This document shows positions 63,309-64,000 of a DNA stretch of 64,000 nucleotides, in pieces. Origin of the DNA: Herpomyces periplanetae. Lineage: Eukaryota > Ascomycota > Laboulbeniomycetes > Herpomycetales > Herpomycetaceae. Under the pieces are notes generated by a model. The model ran no database searches and was not told where the DNA came from. It worked only from the letters and a program-made list of their open reading frames with translations. The position numbers were made by a program, and so were the translations under genes. The stretch is from assembly GCA_009733715.1 (NCBI GenBank), contig WMKJ01000024.1, positions 62,001 to 126,000 of the forward strand. The letters are read 5' to 3'. Position 1 is the stretch's first letter, and the number at the start of each line of letters is the position of its first letter.

Positions 63309-64000
63309 ATGTCCTTACCATCACCGCATCATGTGTTCAGCGTCCCCTCACTACACGATAACGTCCCACTAGACGGCCGCATCTACCACCCTCCCAACTC
63401 ACAAAATACATTATTAAGAGAAACCGGCCTGTCTTGCTCCTCCACATCAATCAATGCAACGAGGAATTCCAGTTTACATACTAAATTGGGTGCCGTTCTA
63501 GCTCACTCATACGCTCCCCTAGGCGGCTGCCTCTACGACCCCGTAATAGATCGTGTGGCCTATGAATTACTGCGTAAAGGCTTTATCGTATTCATCTTTA
63601 ATTTTCGGTATGTGACGACCTTAACCTTCATCACTTCCAAAATCCTATTTCTCACCATCCCATCCCCATTTAGTGGTGCTTCAAGCTCTCCAATTCCAAA
63701 TTATACATCCAAAACCAGCTGGTCTGGAAAACCCGAAGTCGCCGACATGAAAACTATCATCTGTTTAATGCTAATCTATCTCGCCAACCTTAAGCCTTTG
63801 CGTTCGCTATACACTGATGATACAGGCATTCGTCGAAAATGCTCCCAGACAAAGATTTTACTCGGTGGTTATTCATACGGCTCCCTTATAACTGCTAACC
63901 TTCCCACAATCAACGAAATATTACAACAATTTCACGATAACAAATTATCACCCCCCTACTCAGAGATTGCACAACGTGCCAGAGCTCTCGCTGATTTATC
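63309..64000 (+). CDS. Alpha/beta hydrolase, 3' partial, at least two exons
   Basis: Exon 1 is 63309-63607, then a 66-nt intron (GTATGT...TTTAG), then exon 2 from 63674 through the window end. Reads MSLPSPHHVFSVPSLHDNVPLDGRIYHPP, then GAVLAHSYAPLGGCLYDPVIDRVAYELLRKGFIVFIFNFRGAS (oxyanion region HSYAPLGG and NFRG), SWSGKPEVADMKT, and LLGGYSYGSLI with the nucleophile elbow GYSYGS. This layout matches a fungal alpha/beta hydrolase family of unknown substrate. Acid and His residues would lie beyond the window. Confidence 0.85.
   Translation, partial: MSLPSPHHVFSVPSLHDNVPLDGRIYHPPNSQNTLLRETGLSCSSTSINATRNSSLHTKLGAVLAHSYAPLGGCLYDPVIDRVAYELLRKGFIVFIFNFRYVTTLTFITSKILFLTIPSPFSGASSSPIPNYTSKTSWSGKPEVADMKTIICLMLIYLANLKPLRSLYTDDTGIRRKCSQTKILLGGYSYGSLITANLPTINEILQQFHDNKLSPPYSEIAQRARALADL

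Noticed and set aside
1-64000. tRNA, 5S rRNA, U6, CRISPR arrays
   Set aside because: Looked for GGTTCGAATCC-type T-loops, 5S and U6 cores and regularly spaced repeats by eye; none convincing. A covariance-model search would be decisive.

Overview
The window is nuclear DNA of an ascomycete fungus. Twenty protein-coding genes are recognised or well supported. Many have short spliceosomal introns (about 54-118 nt, GTAAGT/GTGAGT-type donors, CTAAC-type branch sites, YAG acceptors). The gene set is fungal: Pom34, an Ubp15/USP7-type deubiquitinase, a GID7/WDR26 subunit, an AA11 chitin-type LPMO, a DUF1996 secreted protein and a Sna/Pmp3-type proteolipid. The AA11 protein and POM34 point to Ascomycota; I cannot place it more finely. 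I saw no tRNA, rRNA, CRISPR array or intact transposon.

Layout. 0-20 kb is gene-dense: DUS3 (5' cut by the window), VPS28, NOC2, GID7/WDR26, NSA2, a p24 cargo receptor, USP7/UBP15, and a large protein I do not recognise. 20-27.8 kb is sparse: a Pmp3/Sna-like proteolipid, an odd GC-rich island (24.2-25.4 kb) that may be a spliced gene or an RNA gene, and a secreted DUF1996 protein. 27.8-40.1 kb is a gene desert of about 12 kb. It holds two long purine-rich blocks (as read on +), a central mixed block with a cluster of perfect short inverted repeats, and a pyrimidine-rich stretch leading into the AA11 gene. 40-64 kb is gene-dense again: AA11 LPMO, nucleoside diphosphate kinase (six exons), glucosidase II alpha, nitronate monooxygenase, POM34, a degenerate membrane-anchored AMP-binding protein, cytosolic GluRS, mitochondrial uL1, COG2, eIF4A-III/FAL1, a sodium:solute symporter (Dur3-like, five exons), and the 5' part of an alpha/beta hydrolase that runs off the window.

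The genes are mostly unlinked housekeeping functions: ribosome biogenesis (NOC2, NSA2), secretion and glycoprotein quality control (p24, glucosidase II, COG2), endosomal sorting (VPS28), ubiquitin (GID7, USP7), translation (GluRS, mL1, Dus3) and RNA (eIF4A-III). There is no metabolic cluster. Several convergent pairs are separated by only 26-34 nt, and CACGTG palindromes and pyrimidine-rich leaders recur in upstream regions. The least explained parts are the desert, its inverted-repeat cluster, and the GC-rich island.
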